Shown one piece after another: positions 29,130 through 39,570 of a stretch of 64,000 nt of DNA. How positions within the stretch are numbered: position 1 is the first letter of the stretch; each line of letters opens with the position of its first letter. The notes beneath the pieces are model-generated. The model did not search any database and was not told the DNA's origin. It worked only from the letters and a program-made list of their open reading frames with translations. The position numbers and the translations under genes were made by a program. The DNA comes from Paramoeba atlantica (Eukaryota > Discosea), in the NCBI GenBank assembly GCA_977017575.1, contig CDRNVI010000034.1, positions 186,001 through 250,000 of the forward strand. Reading direction: 5' to 3'.

Positions 29130-30190
29130 GAAAGTGTGGTGATTTTTAGCAACCTTTGTCCTCATAAACTATGTAGGTTATTGAAATTAAGCAAAACCAT
29201 GCAAAATACTTTGAATATTATTATCATACATTCGCGAGTATCTAGGGCCTTGAGTACCTGGGTACCGTACTCGCGTACCGTACGCGTGGTACTCGGTGTT
29301 ATCCACAACATAAAATACGGGAGATAGGAAAATATCTTTGCCATATCGGAAGGCATTGGATAGTGCTGTCACCCACTTTTGTATTTTAGAGGGTGACCCC
29401 CCCTGTCATACCTCCGTTTTCATTCCAAACGATGCATCATCACCCCCCTTAATAATGTTTATACTTCCATCTAAGAAACTCCCACTTCCCCCAATAATTA
29501 TTTTTTTACGTAGTAAACGTACGTTCTTACGTACATTCACAGCCCTCCCAGATTTCCCAAACTCCTAGAACTTCTCGAAAAAAACGCCGCAAAGCTGGGG
29601 AGGTTGTAGCGGTCAGATGTTTTTAAAAAATATGTAGCTTTTTTTCATTTTTTTAAAGACAGCTAAAAATATCGGGAACGTGATCTCGAAATTGTGAACG
29701 AAAAAGTGCTATCATAACCTCCCTAGGCTCCTTCATGCAAAAAAATAGGGGGGGGGGTGACTTATTCGTGTCCCGGGGTTTATACGTTTTGTACATAATC
29801 GTTTTTGTACATATTTTTGTACATAATTCATAAGCCAGTTTTTCTTAACTGGCTATGTGTCAGGAGCATTGTTGGAAATCTGTGATATGAGTCAGATCCT
29901 TTGACAATGTTGGGGCTTAGCGACCCCCTCCTTTCCAGCTACGTCCACAGCAACGTTTATACTTTAATTTTTGTCGTAACTGAGTCTTTCTGTGGTTTTA
30001 CTCGGTGTTATCTAAAACCTCGGTACAATTATCCATGGATTTCACTCTACGCGCGCTATGAAGTCTAGTCAATTTTTTTTAGAAAACAAAACAGAAACTT
30101 ATGACTTCTTTAGCAAGTATTACTTGCTAAGACTATTACTTAGTAAGATGTATGCTTTATTTGCGTGTCGTACACCATTATTTTTCATTT
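29020..30190. other. Gene-free repeat-rich stretch
   Basis: Contains palindromes (GTTCTGAGAAC repeated around 29030-29100; GGTACCGTACTCGCGTACCG at about 29260) and C/G runs (29395-29405, 29443-29450, 29747-29760) but no supported gene. Short open frames show no protein features. Confidence 0.45.
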
Positions 30191-30197
30191 TAATCTA

Positions 30198-30516
30198 CCG
30201 TATACCCCCCCCAATAAGGTACCCCCCCAGTAAGAGAGATTTGGCCCTTTTTGGGCTGACCCCCAGTAAGAGAGATTTGGCTTGGGAGCCCAACAGGAGG
30301 AGTACAGGGGGTAGGGGGTGGGTGTCTGCATGTTGGGGGCCTCGGGGGTAGCCCAAATAAGCGTTTTAACACGTTTTCAGAAGAAAAAATAGAAAAAATA
30401 GCCAAAAAAATTGGGAGAAAAGAGGAAACTGGCCAAAAAAGGTTACCCCCCCTCAGTAAGAGAGATTTGGCCATTTTGACCCAAAACCCATTCTCTTACT
30501 GGGGGGGGGTATACGG
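30198..30516. mobile_element. TA-flanked inverted-repeat element with AGATTTGGCC repeats
   Basis: Ends CCGTATACCCCCCCC and GGGGGGGGGTATACGG with TA at both sides. Internally CCCCCAGTAAGAGAGATTTG followed by GC occurs at about 30226, 30261 and 30453 and once inverted near the right end. 319 bp, non-coding. It is related to the repeat block at 2622-2887. Confidence 0.7.
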
Positions 30517-30521
30517 TATTA

Positions 30522-31518
30522 CTGTGACCCCCGCTTTATACTTCGCCCGTTTTGAGCAGTAACGAAGTATAAAGGGGGGGTCTGAATTTTTTTCCCCGCT
30601 GTAAAAAAAAACAGAAACCCCAGCCCCGTACAACCAATAAATAGCTCCGCGAAGGAATCAAACAGTAGAAATTCTAAATCAGAAACGCACAAACGTGCCC
30701 GATCAAAGGCCAAGCAAACAAGAAGTTTGCCCAAAAAGGCTCCAGAATAATGAAAAACAACGTGTACAACGTAAAACCAAGGTTTTCGTACCTACAGTTA
30801 CGACGCGCACTCCACAAATTAAACGATTACATTGTGAGGAGGAATGTACAGCACAAAAATCTACGAGGAGTTCTGATTGAACAAATGAGGACTGAATTTT
30901 CATGCATAGGGAGGTGTTTGAATGCGCTCATTATTATTTTCTTTCTTTTCAAAATATACATACCCTTTTTATATACACTGGTTGCGTAAACAAGGTTTCG
31001 AATTAACAACGCGTCTCGCTCTATGCCCTAGGCAAAAACAGAGGTGTAGAGCCAACAGGTCAGAAGGTCAAATGAATATGAAGGCGAGTTGCTGGAAGAC
31101 ACATTCACCCTAAAGAGGCATTTCCAAAGAAAGTAACTAAGATACATGGATGGCAGGGCTGTGGAAGGTGCTTCACCGCGTAAATTTTAGGTGATATTGT
31201 ATTTTTGTATGTTTCGTTACTAGTATGAACTACAAATCCGTTAACTGATATTTCAATATCAGTGTCTTTGTTGTCGTTGTTGTTGTAAAAAAAAATGCCG
31301 CGCCGCTTCGCGGCGCGGCTCGTCCAGTTTTCCAGTTTTTCCTTTTATATCACCTTCCATTTCTAGAAGGGAAGACTTGGAACGTTCTTGTTTTTTTCTA
31401 AAAATAAATAGAAAAATTACGAAAATAAATAAAAAATCGCCCCCCTTTCGGGGGGCGCACAAAAAACAAAGTATAAAAGGGGGGTCTGACTAGCGAACTA
31501 TAAAGGGGGGGGGCACAG
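30522..31518. mobile_element. 1-kb TA-flanked inverted-repeat element
   Basis: The left end CTGTGACCCCCGCTTTATAC and right end GGGGGGGGGCACAG match in inverted orientation (with TTATAnTTCG inside), with TA on both sides. It begins three bases after the previous element, so the two are back to back. Internally near the right end are a perfect GCCGCGCCGCTTCGCGGCGC hairpin (about 31297) and a GCCCCCCTTTCGGGGGGC hairpin (about 31440). Small plus-strand frames at 30695-30989 are basic and lysine-rich but unrecognisable. Confidence 0.65.
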
Positions 31519-31712
31519 TAAATGAATTAATGCCTCCTTCATCGTACTCTACTTCATAAGGATAAAAAAACATCATCCCGAGGCCTTGAGTTCGGCCAAA
31601 AAATCCCAGAGCGACATGAAAAGTAGTTCCAAAAGTACTCGATGAACAGAATTCGCCACTTCGATGAATTCATCGAAGTGACTCACCTTTCGATGAACGT
31701 TCACGGAAACGT

Positions 31713-32006
31713 ATGCATAGCCATTTTTTTGATATCCTTATGGTGACATTCGAATACTACGACTCGGAATCGGACCACCCGAGAGAACTTCGGTGTGAAC
31801 CAGACTCGACCGACGACACTTCTGATGACGCTTCTTCTGAAACAATCGGCACAGATTCCGAGACTGATTCGGAAAGAAATGATCCCGATTGGGATCCCGA
31901 TGATGAATTTTCTGTCTCCTCGATTTGTGACACAGAGGATTGGGGCGAGGAGGAAGGTCTCAGTGCTCTCACTAGCCTGAAAAATGTGTGCATATTTTCA
32001 GGCTAA
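31713..32006 (+). CDS. Acidic low-complexity open frame, unknown
   Basis: 97 codons from an ATG. It is extremely rich in Asp, Glu, Ser and Thr (DSTDDTSDDASSETIG) with no hydrophobic core. Plus strand, inside the mobile-element region. It could be the 5' coding part of a mobile element; acidic N-termini occur in many transposases, but nothing identifies it. It may not be a gene. Confidence 0.25.
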   Translation: MHSHFFDILMVTFEYYDSESDHPRELRCEPDSTDDTSDDASSETIGTDSETDSERNDPDWDPDDEFSVSSICDTEDWGEEEGLSALTSLKNVCIFSG

Positions 32007-32222
32007 CAAGACAATGATTTTGAAAGCCGCTGACTTACAAGCTTACAAAAAGACAATCGGGAAAATTAAACATCATTTCCTTCCTCAGAATCTGCAGATC
32101 CTGTTTTAACCCCAATAGTATATGAAGGCCAACTTTTGAACCTTCTCAATGACGAAAATCATACCACAATTGAAACGGCCGAGGGAGCTCCAGGTGGATT
32201 GATGCACATGGTAGAAGAATCG

Positions 32223-32390
32223 AGTGCGGATGTACGTGAGAATAAAAATATAACTTCCACGATGGAAAATGCGGAAACACAGCCCGATCATAAGGGGATG
32301 GCGGTGGAAGTGCGGATGTACGTGAGGGTGAAAATGCTACTTCCACGATGAAAAATGCGGGAACACAGCCCGATCATAAGGGGATGGGGA
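32223..32390. repeat. 86-bp tandem duplication
   Basis: Two head-to-tail units (32223-32308 and 32309 to about 32390) sharing AGTGCGGATGTACGTGAG, ACTTCCACGATG and ACACAGCCCGATCATAAGGG. Both are open in the plus frame and code for a short polar peptide repeat. Confidence 0.75.
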
Positions 32391-33084
32391 TGGAAGACTG
32401 CGAAAAAAAGGTTTACTCTTTGCGAAAATCTTTATACCCAAAAAATAAAACCATAAGTGCGCTTCCTCTAGCCCCCACCCCTCCACCGAGGCTGTGGGGT
32501 TACATTGGTGAGTATGTAGTTAGTATCTGTAGGTACGTGTGAGTTTCTGTAAATTTCTGTGAGTCGCTGTGGGCTGCTGTGAGTCGCTGTGAGTATTTTT
32601 TTGCGACGAAAAATGGCGATCTAGAGACTCACCATTAGCTCTTTATCGAGGGGCTGAAGAAGGCGAGGTCGGACCTAGAAGTCCGTGCTAAGACCCTTGA
32701 CAAGTCCGGCGCTTGTGCCCGCCAGACGGGATATGTGCTTATGCGATGAGTGCATTTCCTTACGTGCGCATCACAGAAAGGACCTTCGCGCACGTGCGAA
32801 GACGCAACCCCCCCGGGATCCCTCCTCCCCTCTCTGCTTCTTCCAGATCCTCTCGGCACCGGTCGGTGACCCGTAGACCCCCGCGCTCTATCTCTCCTCG
32901 GAGCCGCTCCCAGAACAGAGCTTGTACCCTTCATGCGAAAGCCCCTTTTCCGATTTTGAGGGGAAGCTGTTGGGGAAGCATCGGGCACGTCAAACCACTC
33001 CGGAAACCCTCGCTGACCGTCCGCCACATTTCAAACAATTGACCCTCAAAGAATCATACCAAAAGATAAGCAAAACACAGAAGG

Positions 33085-33365
33085 AAACTTTGACATCCTT
33101 GGAAGCCCTATCGGATCCCACGAACACTGCGCTGAGTACCTCATGACCCATGCGATCGAACCAGCCGAAGATACTTTAGATGCTTCCAATTTAATTGAGG
33201 ACCCACAGGTCGCCATGTCACTTGTACGACAATGTGCCGGCTTTTGTCAACTGGTTCGTGCTCTACGTACAACACCTCCACAATGTCTACAACGCGTTTG
33301 TGAACATCTAGACAATTCACTGCTGAGCACAACTGAAGAGATACATGTACTTTGCCCACTGAACA
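33085..33365 (+). pseudogene. Reverse-transcriptase fragment (C-terminal thumb region)
   Basis: The plus-strand reading LGSPIGSHEHCAEYL then DASNLIEDPQVAMSLVRQC then GFCQLVRALRTTPP is clearly homologous to the block at 48660-48840 in the second reverse-transcriptase copy (LGIPVGSPEFC..., LKDPQVALSLIRHC, GFCQMF). The LRTTPP ending is typical of these elements. No catalytic palm motif precedes it; the fragment is 5'-truncated. Confidence 0.65.
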
Positions 33366-33945
33366 CCCCTGCCCGTGCTCAGATCCAACGCCTGAAGAGA
33401 CACGGAGGTTTCGTTCTGCGTTCATCGGAACGCAAATTCTCGAATTTCTCTATTCGGTCTGCGTTCATCGGAAATATACTCTTCTGCAAATTACGTAGCA
33501 TCTGTTGTGTTCGCAGCAAGCAAAGACGGGTGAAATCCACTGGACGGGGAAAGTCAAAGGGAGAGAAAGTGAGAGAGAAAGAGGGAAAAGTGGAAAATTG
33601 TTTTTATTTGCATAAAAACAAAGTGCAAGTGCTAATTTGATTGCTTGTTTTCAAATCATATACCCCCTCCCCCCAATGGACCTCCATGGTTCAAGTACTG
33701 GGTAAAAATATGGAGACAATGCCGCGTTTCATACTTTAAATTTACTAATTTAATAGCAAAAAAATAACTTATTTCTACATGTCGGTATTTCATACATGTA
33801 TGTATTTATTGGAAAATGCCCATTGTTCTTGTTCTGCGAGCCTTACTCTACTGTGCTCTAAGAATCTGTTCCTTCTTTCCTTTTTCTTTCGTACAAATGC
33901 CTGACGTCTCGGTCCAAACCGTATCAGAGGAAATTCAGACCTAGC

Positions 33946-34248
33946 TTGGTCTTCCGGAAAAGTACAATGAAATGGAAGGCAGCGATACAAAAGCCTTTGA
34001 AGCAGTATCGCTTTGTTCGCGGGAACATCACGCTTCTTCAAGGTGACCCGGACGCAATTGATCGTGTTCTAAATCGCTGTCTGAGCCCGGTTACGTTTTA
34101 TGACGATGTGCATATATGTGGTGTCCCGCTTCTAGCCATAGGGATCGCACAATTGATCCTTAATGGTGGGTGGCTAGGTGCGGAGCACGTACGAGATGGC
34201 TTCATTAGCGAAGCCAGTCTGGAACTTCGTTCGTCGACGAACTCTTGA
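33946..34248 (+). CDS. Unknown open frame in mobile-element region
   Basis: 100 codons from an ATG, mixed composition (FVRGNITLLQGDPDAIDRVL, CGVPLLAIGIAQLILNGGWL). Amino-acid usage is protein-like, and an alternative frame continues a little further. I do not recognise it. Given its position it is probably a retroelement fragment. Confidence 0.25.
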   Translation: MVFRKSTMKWKAAIQKPLKQYRFVRGNITLLQGDPDAIDRVLNRCLSPVTFYDDVHICGVPLLAIGIAQLILNGGWLGAEHVRDGFISEASLELRSSTNS

Positions 34249-34711
34249 AAGTCTGTGCCGCTCTGTGGTGGAAAGCATGCCTCGGCGAATAGAGGCAGTA
34301 ATAAAGGCGAAAGGGGATGTTACGAAGTACTAAGAGGTAAGTCGAAAATTCGTTTTTATGTCAAAGCATCTTGTGTTCTCTGCAAAAAAATCGAAAATTG
34401 CAAAAAAAACTGTTCACATGTTTTCTTTCACTTGCATGCGATCATACTTTTATTACAAAGCCGATCAAGTCGTAAGATCAAGTCTATGGCAACACAGTGT
34501 CCATGCATACACTACTCTGATATACTACTTCAATGCACACGACACCTGGCTACAGGGAAACACGAACAACAAAAAAGTGTCCAACATGTGAACAGTTTTT
34601 TTGTAGTCCATTTTTGTAGTACTTTAAAGCGTTTAAAAAACTTCTACCCTGTGTTCCCGGAATCGTGTCCCAGACCTCTCTGGGGAAATCAGGAGACTGG
34701 TCTCCTGGTTC

Positions 34712-34990
34712 AGGATCTGACCCGGTAATTCCTGTCTTACGCATAATGAGGAATAAAAATAATAATCGATTGTTAACAATAAACGAGTCCCGCCCCTTTA
34801 AGAGAAAAATATTAATAAGTATGCTTGGCAGAAATCTAAGAGACTTTTCTTCAAAATACAACTTGTATATTCAGTGCAGGTCCGTGTGATTTCTCTCATG
34901 GTGTTGTCGGTAAGTGTGTGATGCTATGTTGTGTGTTATTCATCATAAGAGAAATTCAATAAAGCAAGTATACAGTACATGTATGTACGT
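34712..34990. repeat. Long direct repeat, copy A (LTR-like)
   Basis: About 280 bp, from CTGACCCGGTAATTCCTGTC to CAGTACATGTATGTACGT, about 90 percent identical by eye to 35729-36002. It includes GTTAACAATAAACGAGTCCC and the fully conserved stretch around GTGCAGGTCCGTGTGATTTC through TTCAATAAAGCAAG. Same orientation, 1.02 kb apart. The AATAAA and internal GTAAGTGTG would suit LTRs with polyadenylation and splice signals, but no TG...CA ends or primer-binding site are certain. Confidence 0.6.
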
Positions 34991-35316
34991 ATGCATTTTT
35001 TCATGTAAGTAGTACAGGGGGGTGCACGAAAATAAGGGAGTTCTAAATTTTGTAAAACTTTGCCAATACATGTAGGTATAGGAAAGTTGGACCATTTTTA
35101 CCCTATAATGACATTTGTACCCCTTAATGACATTTTTACCCCGAAATATCTTTTTCGTCAATTCGGGAGTACCTTACAAAAGACTGGAAGCAGGAGGATT
35201 AAAATAGGCTGTAATCAAGAACGATAAATACATGAATCCTAGGGTCTCATTTCTGTTCCCGGTAAGGCCCCGTAGTGCGTGAAGGCCTCCATACCCCACA
35301 ACTACCACCTTCCCAC

Positions 35317-35613
35317 CTATTTAGCGGGGATCGCGCGAGCAACTCCTGATAAATGAGGCCCCCGTTTGCGAGCAAAGCCCAACTGTGAGCGTGGCCCGGG
35401 GACATAATTATATTTTTTTAGCGACCCCGCGCGCTCCAGCTGACACACCAGCTCTGTCTGATATTCATCGTCCAGTTTGTCGCTAGACAACCCCCCATAC
35501 CATTGAGTGAAAAATCGTTCCGCTTTGTTAGTTTCATTGCATGTGATGAAAGAGCTGGGGGAGAAGGTATACGGATAGGAATCATGTGCCCCCTTCCTCG
35601 AACAGATGTGCAC
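35317..35613 (-). CDS. Open frame between the direct repeats, unknown
   Basis: About 98 codons on the minus strand, enclosed by the two 280-bp direct repeats. The C-terminal part is basic (GPRSQLGFARKRGPHLSGVA). No domain recognised. It may be the only coding remnant of an element defined by the repeats. Confidence 0.25.
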   Translation of the reverse strand: MHICSRKGAHDSYPYTFSPSSFITCNETNKAERFFTQWYGGLSSDKLDDEYQTELVCQLERAGSLKKYNYVPGPRSQLGFARKRGPHLSGVARAIPAK

Positions 35614-35728
35614 ATTTCACATTTCCTAGTTTTACTACGTCACAAGACTAGGGGGAAGCAAACTCACTCCAATGGAACCGGGGAGAGATGAAGGGATAAA
35701 GCATCGACAAGAGGAAGCGTTCAGACGT

Positions 35729-36002
35729 GGTCTGACCCGATAATTCCTGTCTTACGCATCAGGAATAAAAATAATAATTGAATGTTAACAATAAACGAGT
35801 CCCGCCCCTTTAAGAGAAAAATAAGTATGCTCGACAAAAAATCTAAGAGACTCTTCTTCAAAAAGCAACTTATAAATTTATATTCAGTGCAGGTCCGTGT
35901 GATTTCTCTCATGGTGTTGTCGGTAAGTGTGTGATGCTATGTTGTGTGTTATTCATCATAAGAGAAATTCAATAAAGCAAGTATACAGTACATGTATGTA
36001 CG
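35729..36002. repeat. Long direct repeat, copy B (LTR-like)
   Basis: Second copy of the 34712-34990 repeat; it carries small deletions (for example the AATATT between GAGAAA and AAGTATG) and one short insertion relative to copy A. Confidence 0.6.
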
Positions 36003-36631
36003 TGTATGTCAATATTTTCCATTTTCTTGCGCTACTGTACTCGGTCATGTCCCAGTTTTATAAATTTGGCTACATCAGAGTGTATTTCAATTTCACATTT
36101 TTCGGATAACGAAGGTTTGGAGCTTTCAACCTTTGTTCACCGCAGTACAGCAGTCACGAAAGGAGTAGGATGTCTATTGAGGTGACCCATTCCTTCTGAC
36201 TTTGAAATCCACGCCAAGGTACAGAACAAGTAAGGCAAGTAAGTACATTCAAGGGAAACAGGCCACGTCTCTTCCTGTTGATGGTGAAAATACGGGAGTA
36301 ACATTGGCTCCCATAGGGCTTCGTAACGTGCAAGAGGTAACCGCCAACGACAAAGAAGGCATGACTGTTTTTCTTTTCGGTGCTTACGAAGTTCATAATA
36401 GAAAAGTTCCTCCCCCTCCTCCTACTGTAGTTCACATTGAGTGCAGAAGATGAAAAGTCCCGTTCACTGCGAGACGCTCGACGTCATGTTACAACGCTTT
36501 GAAGACATACGTAACTTCGACTAGGTGGATGAACAGTTAAGTATTTGAAGAGATCAAGCTTCCTTACTAGGAGGTTTGCAACCTGCGACAGCTCTTGTGG
36601 TGGACGAGTACACTGCCCATCGGGTTCATAA

Positions 36632-37057
36632 GTTAGAATCCCCAGTAATTGTGACTTGCACAGAATTCCTGGGGGTTGTACTTATCACATTCAAGTACGC
36701 GACCTTCGGTTTATTGTATTTTTCAAAAGAGAATACGAATTAGCCTTACGGCTCTGGCGCCTAAAAGCTGGTGATCACATAAAAGTGAATCGTCATGTAG
36801 TATTAGAGCTGATTACGGTTGCTCATGAGGTTACTTGGGCAAAGGATGGCGACCAGATACAAAACATATGCGAAACCCATCTCTTTGGGCCGATGACCAA
36901 ACATCCATGGAATTGGAACTCTAAGGATGAAACATCAAACTCAAGGCGAAAACTGAAAAAGAGTGCCAAGGCATCGGTTCGAAACGAAAGCGATACGAAA
37001 CCGAATAAGATACCGATCAACAGAAGCGGACGTGATGACGATGAAATTACTGTATAA
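36632..37057 (+). pseudogene. Possible OB-fold-like fragment, no start codon
   Basis: An open frame without an in-frame ATG before its last third. The stretch YHIQVRDLRFIVFF, then LRLWRLKAGDHIKVNRHVVL and ELITVAHEV, has the alternating beta pattern and GDxIKV turn seen in some single-strand DNA-binding OB folds. The tail is basic and polar. Adjacent coding-like sequence at 36202-36453 and about 36550-36720 lies in other frames, so if it was a gene it is broken. Confidence 0.25.
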
Positions 37058-37567
37058 CAGTGGGACGAGTACTATAAAATAGTTTTTATAGTTTTGCGTA
37101 CCTCTGGTTAAGACAATCTACCGAGTATAGTTACCATTTTCAGAAAGGTAGAGAGGTGAAGGGGGCTGAGTGGGAGGGTTATCATGCCTGCCCACAGTCG
37201 GTACCGTCCTCGGAGAAACATAAAATGAAAAAGAGTAAAAAATCTTCAGAACGGAGCTATCATGTTATAAGGTGCTCGTGAGGCATGTGGTACATCAATG
37301 GAGTTCTACATTAAGGATAACAATTACATTAAGGACAATTAAAGTTAAAACAAAAAAGTTTAAAGCGCCTCACGCCCAAGACTCCGTCATAAAGGACAAT
37401 AAATAAGTTGGGGGTAGGGCTATGACAACTAAGTAGGGGGGTAGTGTTTTGTTGTACCGCGAAAGCCAACTGCGGTATCGGCGGGTCTCATGTGCCACGA
37501 CCCGCATGGCCTCATATAAGTTTAGTCAGAAATCTCCTAAACGTTTTTTAGCCTGAACTCTTCCGTT

Positions 37568-38206
37568 TTATATTTCACATATTTTCGTACCTTTCCAACT
37601 ACGATAACCAGGCTTTAACGAGGGGGGAAGCGACGAAATTTGCACAGTGCCAGTCAAGAAAGAATTTGCAGTAAGATAAACGGCTTCAATTTGATCAGGC
37701 AAACCGGAAAAATCAACCTCCCCGGAAAATCGATTAAAGGATAAAAAGAGAGTTTTCATTGTCCGTGGTAGTTTTTCAAAAGCGATCTCACCTGAAAATT
37801 TATTGTTTCCTAAGTCCAATAAATTTAGTTGAGGCGGAAGACAGACAAAATTCACAGTGCCGCTCAATGAGTTGAAACCCAGTACAAGCGCTTCGAGAGT
37901 AGAAGGAAGATATTCCCAATGCAAAGATCCACGTAAGTTACAAGTAGTCCAATCAATAATAGAAACTTCACCCTCGTCGTTGCACTGTACACCAGGCCAT
38001 TCACAAGCGGGGGTTGCCGTATCGCACTTAGTAAGGGCCTCTCGTAGATCAACATCGGATGCAAACCGCGCAAGGTCGAATTCCGGAGGTAAAACAATGC
38101 CCCGCTGTCTTCCTGCATGTGAGCTCGAAGGGAAACAATCCTTTTCCGAAGTTGATTTGACGGATTCAAATTCCGAGCAGGAAAACTGGCGCCAAAGATC
38201 GAGCAT
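37568..38206 (-). CDS. LRR family protein 6 (short)
   Basis: 212 residues from the ATG at 38206. The polar N-terminus ends in VLPPEFDLARFASDV, then the cap CDTATPACEWPGVQC, GEVSIIDW and RGSLHWEYLPSTL. Only four to five LRRs follow (LPxxLxxLxLxxNxFSGxVxF), then the protein stops after a degenerate repeat, SSLPPSLKPGYRSWKGTKI. It may be truncated relative to its paralogues. It has the closest cap and N-terminal resemblance to LRR 2 (PQEYDLARF versus PPEFDLARF). It borders the mobile-element region. Confidence 0.78.
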   Translation of the reverse strand: MLDLWRQFSCSEFESVKSTSEKDCFPSSSHAGRQRGIVLPPEFDLARFASDVDLREALTKCDTATPACEWPGVQCNDEGEVSIIDWTTCNLRGSLHWEYLPSTLEALVLGFNSLSGTVNFVCLPPQLNLLDLGNNKFSGEIAFEKLPRTMKTLFLSFNRFSGEVDFSGLPDQIEAVYLTANSFLTGTVQISSLPPSLKPGYRSWKGTKICEI

Positions 38207-38500
38207 GGAAGTAGTAGTATTCAACAATACGTGAAATTTTTAAGAGTTTTTTTTAAGTGTTGACGTGCTGGAGGCGTACAACCAGTGTTTCTAAGATCTG
38301 CTACACCCCTTTTATATCCACAAAATTTTTATCTTTTTCTCACCAAGATACACAAGTTAACCTACTGTACCCATGGTCGCAACACCCCCCCCCCCCCACA
38401 TGTACAACTATGCAACAATTTCTTCAGTACAGCCTAACTCAACCTTTACACCCCATATACCTTTACACCTTTTCCACTCCCTTCCAAAACCTTCCCCTCA

Positions 38501-39466
38501 TCACCCTTTCCCCCCCTCCCCCCCCAACACCCTCTCCGTCCCCGGCAGCACCCCCTCCATCCGATCCAGCCACGCCGCCACCGGCCCCACCCCCCGCACC
38601 ACCTCCCGGTACACCCGGTGCCCCCGGAGCGACTGCAGCACCCCATACACCTCGGTGTCCGCGACGTTCGGTCGCGTCCCCCCGTGGAACGGGCGCCCCC
38701 CGAGCCCGGCCGTGGCCCACTCCTTCAGGACCCCGCGCAGGGCCTCCGCGGGGGTCACGCGCTTCGGGTCGTACCCGTCCTCGCGGATCAGGGCGGGGAG
38801 GGTCTTGTACCGGGCCACGAGGTACATCACGGGGGCCCCGAGGAGTTTCAGGAAGAGCTTGTTGTGGGGGGGGATGGTGTCGTGGGCGTCGATGTAGGCG
38901 TAGCCGCGCCAGGATTCGATGAGGGAGGGGTTGAGGTTGAGGACGAGATAGCGCACGAGACGGTGGGAGGCGAAGGCACGCCAGGGGGTGACGGTGGGGT
39001 CGTGGAGGGCGGCTTTCCAGGCGGGGGCGCCGGGGCGGGTGTCGGGGAGGGCGAGGCTGAGGGTGTCGATGATGGCGTCGGAGTCGACGAGGAGGAGAGG
39101 GGGGGTGGAGTGGGGGGAGAAGCGGAGTTGGGGGACTTTGTGGTACCCGTGGGAGGAGATTTCGCGTTTGAAGATGGGCTCGACCTCGACGCACTCGTGG
39201 GGGATGTGGTGGAGGTCAAGGAAGGTTTTGACTTTGGCGCAGAAGGGGCAGGTGGAGTAGCGGTAGAGGATCGGGGGGTCGGCTCCGCCTTGGGTGGAGA
39301 GGGCGGTGTGGATGGCGGTGCGAAGGGTGGGGAGGTCCTGGGCCGCGTTGAAGGCGGAAGCGGTGACGGAGGCGTTTTGTTTTAAGCGGTAGCGGTAGAT
39401 CATGCTGGCGGCCCCGAGGGCAACGGCACCCCCGACGGCGGTGTACTTGGCCACACGACGGAGCAT
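38501..39466 (-). CDS. PGES2-like membrane glutaredoxin/GST-fold protein
   Basis: 321 residues from an ATG. An N-terminal hydrophobic segment (VAKYTAVGGAVALGAASMIY) anchors the protein. A thioredoxin/glutaredoxin domain follows with LYRYSTCPFCAKVKTFLDL (CPFC redox motif), EVEPIFKREI, YHKVPQLRF (the cis-Pro loop) and VDSDAIIDTL. An all-helical GST-like C-terminal domain includes WRAFASHRLVRYLVLNLNPS. This order matches membrane-associated prostaglandin E synthase 2 (PTGES2) and its homologues across eukaryotes; in protists the physiological role is unknown, and heme/glutathione binding is reported for the animal enzyme. The gene is GC-rich throughout, most of all in its 3' half. Confidence 0.88.
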   Translation of the reverse strand: MLRRVAKYTAVGGAVALGAASMIYRYRLKQNASVTASAFNAAQDLPTLRTAIHTALSTQGGADPPILYRYSTCPFCAKVKTFLDLHHIPHECVEVEPIFKREISSHGYHKVPQLRFSPHSTPPLLLVDSDAIIDTLSLALPDTRPGAPAWKAALHDPTVTPWRAFASHRLVRYLVLNLNPSLIESWRGYAYIDAHDTIPPHNKLFLKLLGAPVMYLVARYKTLPALIREDGYDPKRVTPAEALRGVLKEWATAGLGGRPFHGGTRPNVADTEVYGVLQSLRGHRVYREVVRGVGPVAAWLDRMEGVLPGTERVLGGEGGKG

Positions 39467-39570
39467 TGGGTGGTGGGAAAGTTTCGTTATAGAAAAAAGG
39501 ATGAAGAAAATTTCTGGGTTAGGAGCCCAATTTGCTCGTATTTCTTTCGCAAAATGTACAAAATTTAATA

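Noticed and set aside
32635-33027. 130-codon minus-strand frame rich in Arg, Pro and Ser
   Set aside because: Composition follows a GC-rich patch, no motif, and the opposite strand runs into a reverse-transcriptase fragment.
34880-34925. Spliced-leader RNA gene candidate (exon-like stretch followed by GTAAGTGTG)
   Set aside because: The sequence before the donor-like site does not resemble known euglenozoan leader exons (no CTGTACTnTATTG end), and it lies inside a long direct repeat.
38618-39385. Long plus-strand open frame rich in Gly, Val and Glu
   Set aside because: It is the antisense shadow of the PGES2-like gene, whose motifs are clear; high GC suppresses stop codons on the other strand.
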